DNA from: a candidate division KSB1 bacterium
GTDB lineage: Bacteria > Zhuqueibacterota > Zhuqueibacteria > JANLFK01 > Oleimicrobiaceae
Assembly (NCBI GenBank): GCA_034506335.1
Contig: JAPDPR010000025.1
Coordinates: 1 to 47,802, forward strand
Reading direction: 5' to 3'
Length of the DNA: 47,802 bases
In this document: in pieces, positions 44,962-47,802 of the stretch
Layout of the letters: every line of letters begins with the position of its first letter
Position numbering within the stretch: the first letter of the stretch is position 1
Notes under the pieces: generated by a model
The model's input: only the letters and a program-made list of their open reading frames with translations
Databases searched by the model: none
What the model was told of the DNA's origin: nothing
Position numbers and translations under genes: made by a program

Positions 44962-45903
44962 ATGCGAAGCAAGAACGGCAGAAGGTTGAAAACGCTGCTT
45001 AGCCTGTTCCTGGCTCTGCCCCTGGCTGCATGGGCGCAGTACGAGCGACCTGGCAGCACTGATGCCCAGTTCCTCAAGATCGGCGTCAGTGCCAGGGGCG
45101 CAGGCATGGGCGATGCTTTCATTGCGGTGGTGGAGGGCGCCGAAGCGGCCTACTACAACCCAGCGGCTTTGGCGTGGATCCCAAGTAACGCTGTTGCCTT
45201 CACCCATACTGGGTGGTTTGCTGGTATCAACCACGACTTTGTGGCCGCAGCGCACACCTTCGGGAGGAACGGCACTTTCGCCCTGTCGGCAACCGCCCTC
45301 TACACTGACGAAATGATGGTGCGAACGCCCCTCCAGCCGGACGGCACAGGCGAGACCTTTTATGCAGGCAACTATCGCGTGGGCCTCAGTTACGCGCGTT
45401 ACCTGACAGACCGGGTCACCTTTGGTGGGAGCCTCAACTACGTCCGCATGTCGCTCTATTCCGATTTTGTGGGCGAAGCAGTGGCCGCCGACATTGGCGT
45501 GCTCTACGTGACGCACTTTCGCGGCTTTCGCTTCGGGATGAAGATCGCCAACTTTGGCTCCGAGGTCAAGTTTGTGCATGAGTCATATCCGTTGCCGACA
45601 AATTTCACCTTTGGCTTGGCGATGAATGCCATCGACGGACCGACGCAAACGCTGGCGGTGAGTTTTTCTGCGGTAAAACCGAACGACGGGCGCCCTTTGG
45701 GTGACCTGGGCGCGGAGTGGTCCTACCAACGGCTCCTGTTCCTGCGCGGTGGCTACCACCTCAATCATGACGTGGCCCGATATGCATTTGGTGGGGGACT
45801 CCAACTTGACCTTGCGGGGGTGCGCCTGCGGTTGGACTATGCCTACAGCGACTTCAGCCTGTTGGGGGCGGCCCAGCGCATCGGTATCAACGCCCAGTTT
45901 TGA
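44962..45903 (+). CDS. PorV/PorQ-family outer-membrane protein, second copy
   Basis: The protein has 313 residues. A signal peptide ends at AAWAQ. The family signature follows: FLKIGVSARGAGMGDAFIA, then EAAYYNPAAL; strand-like segments fill the rest. The ATG at 44962 was chosen over an in-frame TTG at 44953 because AGAGGA (44945-44950) then lies at a usable distance. It differs clearly from the copy at 2838. Placed after two secreted proteins with sorting tails, it probably carries them to the sortase. This is inference from context; PorV-like proteins without secretion roles also exist. Confidence 0.82.
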   Translation: MRSKNGRRLKTLLSLFLALPLAAWAQYERPGSTDAQFLKIGVSARGAGMGDAFIAVVEGAEAAYYNPAALAWIPSNAVAFTHTGWFAGINHDFVAAAHTFGRNGTFALSATALYTDEMMVRTPLQPDGTGETFYAGNYRVGLSYARYLTDRVTFGGSLNYVRMSLYSDFVGEAVAADIGVLYVTHFRGFRFGMKIANFGSEVKFVHESYPLPTNFTFGLAMNAIDGPTQTLAVSFSAVKPNDGRPLGDLGAEWSYQRLLFLRGGYHLNHDVARYAFGGGLQLDLAGVRLRLDYAYSDFSLLGAAQRIGINAQF

Positions 45904-45906
45904 GCC

Positions 45907-46743
45907 TTGGAAGGGATCACACACAGGTCTGGGGGACCCTTCCGCATAGCGTCTGCTGCCCTTTGTCACTGCGCTTTCCTAAGGCGCCAGGTTGCACCCA
46001 TTGCCCTCAAGCTTTGCAGGTGCTGGCGCGTATCTTTGTTGTGCCTGCTGCTGTCATCCTCGCCAATATGGAGTCACGACTATCGCTTCTCTCAAACTCC
46101 CGAGGAGATGCGTGATCAGGTGTGGGTGCACGTAGACCCGACCCTGGTCACAATCCAATACGAGTCGCTCTATCTGGGCCAAATCGCCCCCCATACCCGT
46201 TGCATGATCGACACGGACGCGGATAGCCTCCTCACCGAACAGGAGGTAGCAGCGTTTTTCACCACCTTCGGTGCCGCGCTGAACAAACTCCTTGGGGAGG
46301 AGCCGTTGTCCATAGATGGGCGAAACTTTCGGGTGCGCCTTGTGGAGTGCGATGCGCCCGGTTTGCTTCAGGACAGCCTCCTTGCTCCTCTGCGATTACG
46401 GATGGTCTTCGTGGTAGATAGCTGTGCGCTCGCGGCAGGGGTGCATGAGATCACCGCCGACCCCAGGCTTTTTTTTCTCGGCGGCAATCTTCTCATTGAC
46501 ATGGCTAAAGAGCGGGTCGCGTTGACGGAAGCACAAGAACGCGCCATTGGACGGCTATTGCAGATAAGGGTCGTGGGCTCGCCGGCCATTACGTTTGTGT
46601 CTACCTACCCCGGCTATATCAAGCGTGAGCTGGGTACGGTACTCATCAGCGGTGTGTTTTACGACCAGACGGTCTTGCGCATTCGCAAAGGAAAGTACGC
46701 CACGTTAAGAGTTCGGTTCACTTGCCAGCCGCAGACCCCATGA
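45907..46743 (+). CDS. Exported protein with EF-hand-like loop, partner of NicO permease
   Basis: The protein has 278 residues from a TTG start; no ATG or GTG is available before the signal peptide, and the TTG lies three bases after the PorV-like stop. The signal peptide (LLCLLLSSSPIWS) would leave a mature end beginning near HDYRFS. A canonical EF-hand loop, DTDADSLLTEQE (about 102-113), is present. The gene overlaps the NicO permease gene by ATGA. Exported proteins with an EF-hand-like segment directly upstream of NicO/RcnA-type permeases occur in other phyla, which supports a metal-binding accessory role. The name of the family is not certain. Confidence 0.7.
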   Translation: MEGITHRSGGPFRIASAALCHCAFLRRQVAPIALKLCRCWRVSLLCLLLSSSPIWSHDYRFSQTPEEMRDQVWVHVDPTLVTIQYESLYLGQIAPHTRCMIDTDADSLLTEQEVAAFFTTFGAALNKLLGEEPLSIDGRNFRVRLVECDAPGLLQDSLLAPLRLRMVFVVDSCALAAGVHEITADPRLFFLGGNLLIDMAKERVALTEAQERAIGRLLQIRVVGSPAITFVSTYPGYIKRELGTVLISGVFYDQTVLRIRKGKYATLRVRFTCQPQTP

Positions 46744-47543
46744 ACCAGGATGTGCTAAAAGAAGTCCTGTACTACGAACAGGTCTCGCCGCTCTTCTTGC
46801 TCGGGGTGTTGGCGGTAGCTTTCTTCCTGGGTGCGCTCCATGCGCTCGGACCTGGTCATGGCAAGTCCCTCATGGCCGCCTACTTGGTGGGCAGTCGGGG
46901 GAGGGGCCGTGACGCGGTAGCCCTGGCTTTGAGCCTTTCCCTTGCGCACGTCCTGGTGGTCCTGGTGGTCGCCTTAGTAGCATTGTGGGTGACGGACGTT
47001 TTCTGGCCTGAGAGCGTTGCCAGGTGGTTCGCTCTGGCTTCCGGTGTTGCGATTTGTGGCATCGGCGCGTGGCTGCTTGTGGTACGGGTGCGGAGCCTAG
47101 TTGGCAGGGGCCCGCAGGGTGCGGCCCATGCTCACGAAGAACGCCACAGCCACAGCCATTGGTTGGACTCCAGGGGTCGACACAGGAACAACGCTCATCC
47201 TTGCCGCGAGGAGGTTGGTGGGACTCTGCGTCCATGGGCAACGTTGTGGCACGCTGCGGCACTGGGCTTTTCGAGTGGGGTGGTTCCCTGCCCCAAGGCG
47301 CTGGTGATTTTGCTTCTGGCAGTCTCGCTCCACAGAGTCGCGCTTGGGCTTGCACTCGTAGCCAGTTTCAGTGTGGGCATGGCCTCCGTGTTGGTGGCCA
47401 TCGGCCTGGTGATGGTGAAGGCCCGCCACTTGGTAGAACACCGCCTGGAAGCGCGGGGGGTCGCCTACCTCTCTCTGGCTGGCGCACTTCTCATCATGGG
47501 CCTCGGCGCGCTCGTCAGTTACCGGTCATTGGTTGGTTCATGA
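46740..47543 (+). CDS. Nickel/cobalt permease, NicO/RcnA family
   Basis: The protein has 267 residues and about six membrane helices. The NicO signature HALGPGHGKS lies in helix 1-2 (H34, H40), and the second conserved motif is GVVPCPKAL near residue 190. Between them is a His-rich loop (HAHEERHSHSH, then further His), typical of metal selection in RcnA-like proteins. The family includes Ni/Co exporters and some importers, so direction is open. It overlaps both neighbours by ATGA, tying it to the exported EF-hand protein and to the next secreted protein. Confidence 0.88.
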   Translation: MNQDVLKEVLYYEQVSPLFLLGVLAVAFFLGALHALGPGHGKSLMAAYLVGSRGRGRDAVALALSLSLAHVLVVLVVALVALWVTDVFWPESVARWFALASGVAICGIGAWLLVVRVRSLVGRGPQGAAHAHEERHSHSHWLDSRGRHRNNAHPCREEVGGTLRPWATLWHAAALGFSSGVVPCPKALVILLLAVSLHRVALGLALVASFSVGMASVLVAIGLVMVKARHLVEHRLEARGVAYLSLAGALLIMGLGALVSYRSLVGS

Positions 47544-47802
47544 ATCAGCTTGCGCAAACGACGGAAGGAACTTGCAGGGCACGCGTCCCCCCTCGGAGGC
47601 GGGGGCCACAAATGTGCCACCGGAGCATCTTGGTCGCCGCAGTGGTGCTGGTGGCGTTGAGCACCTGGAGCTCGTCATTGCAGGCGCAGTGGGTCTACTT
47701 CAGGAACTTTGTGTCCCATGCCGACGGCCAATTCTGCCGCCACAAAGCGCCCGAAGCCACCTTCACCGTGTTCTTGAATGGGGACGAGAGCCGCATACTC
47801 TT
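47540..47802 (+). CDS. Start of a secreted protein; 3' end outside window
   Basis: The frame is open from ATG 47540 (ATGA overlap with the permease stop) to the window edge, 87 full codons. A second in-frame ATG at 47612, with GGAGG at 47595-47599, starts directly at a signal peptide (ILVAAVVLVALSTW, ending SLQAQ) and may be the true start. The mature part begins QWVYFRNFVSH and has no recognisable domain in the visible stretch. It continues the same gene group, so the unit has at least nine genes. Confidence 0.7.
   Translation, partial: MNQLAQTTEGTCRARVPPRRRGPQMCHRSILVAAVVLVALSTWSSSLQAQWVYFRNFVSHADGQFCRHKAPEATFTVFLNGDESRIL

Noticed and set aside
1-47802. CRISPR arrays, insertion sequences, prophage genes, toxin-antitoxin pairs
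   Set aside because: No regularly spaced direct repeats, transposase or integrase motifs, or phage structural genes were seen on either strand.

Overview
The window is one continuous run of bacterial genes, all on the + strand, at roughly 58-60% G+C by eye. The gene set points to a Gram-negative member of the FCB group outside classical Bacteroidetes, such as candidate phylum KSB1, Calditrichota, Zixibacteria or relatives. This is an inference from content: a gingipain-family (C25) PorU-like sortase next to a PorV-like barrel, a second PorV-like barrel, several secreted proteins with FlgD-like/type IX sorting tails, a TonB-dependent receptor with an N-terminal carboxypeptidase-regulatory-like domain, and -10 elements of the TAnnTT(TG) kind. 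No 16S gene is present to confirm it. There is no phage, insertion sequence or CRISPR array.

Region by region. (1) 2-3866: the end of a PorU-like protease and a PorV-like protein, closed by a strong terminator at 3994-4026. (2) 4102-5507: a DUF429 protein and a methyltransferase overlapping by ATGA. (3) 5651-27086: a large surface-polysaccharide locus. It holds nucleotide-sugar enzymes (an RmlC-like epimerase, RmlB, a UDP-sugar dehydrogenase and a WecB epimerase), two Wzx-like flippases, one Wzy-like polymerase, four transferases (two GT2, one GT4, one polyprenyl-phosphate sugar phosphotransferase), a methyltransferase, a Wza-like export protein and a Wzz/GumC-like chain-length protein. Three unrelated genes (serS, nhaC-like, a YfcE-like phosphoesterase) sit in its middle. 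Assembly looks Wzx/Wzy dependent, with UDP-ManNAcA a likely precursor. (4) 27184-27257: tRNA-Lys(UUU) with its own promoter.

(5) 27734-33757: a tight unit of an SMP-30-like lipoprotein, an outer-membrane barrel-like protein, a LolD-like ATPase, two FtsX-type permeases and a LolA-like periplasmic protein. It looks like a complete inner-to-outer-membrane lipid or lipoprotein route. (6) 34038-36104: a secreted LamG protein with a type IX tail, between its own promoter and terminator. (7) 36249-47802 and beyond: nine tightly packed or overlapping genes. They encode two lipoproteins, a TonB-dependent receptor, two tandem paralogous secreted proteins, a PorV-like protein, an EF-hand-bearing exported protein, a NicO-family nickel/cobalt permease, and the start of another secreted protein. 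This last group is the best candidate here for an undescribed system: apparently one transcript joins type IX-type secretion, TonB-dependent uptake and a Ni/Co permease.

Five sigma70-like promoters with nearly the same architecture (TTGnnn, 16-17 bases, TAnnTT) were read at 4067, 5651, 18160, 27140 and 33820, and they divide the window into plausible transcription units. All functions are assigned from motifs read by eye. No database search was possible.
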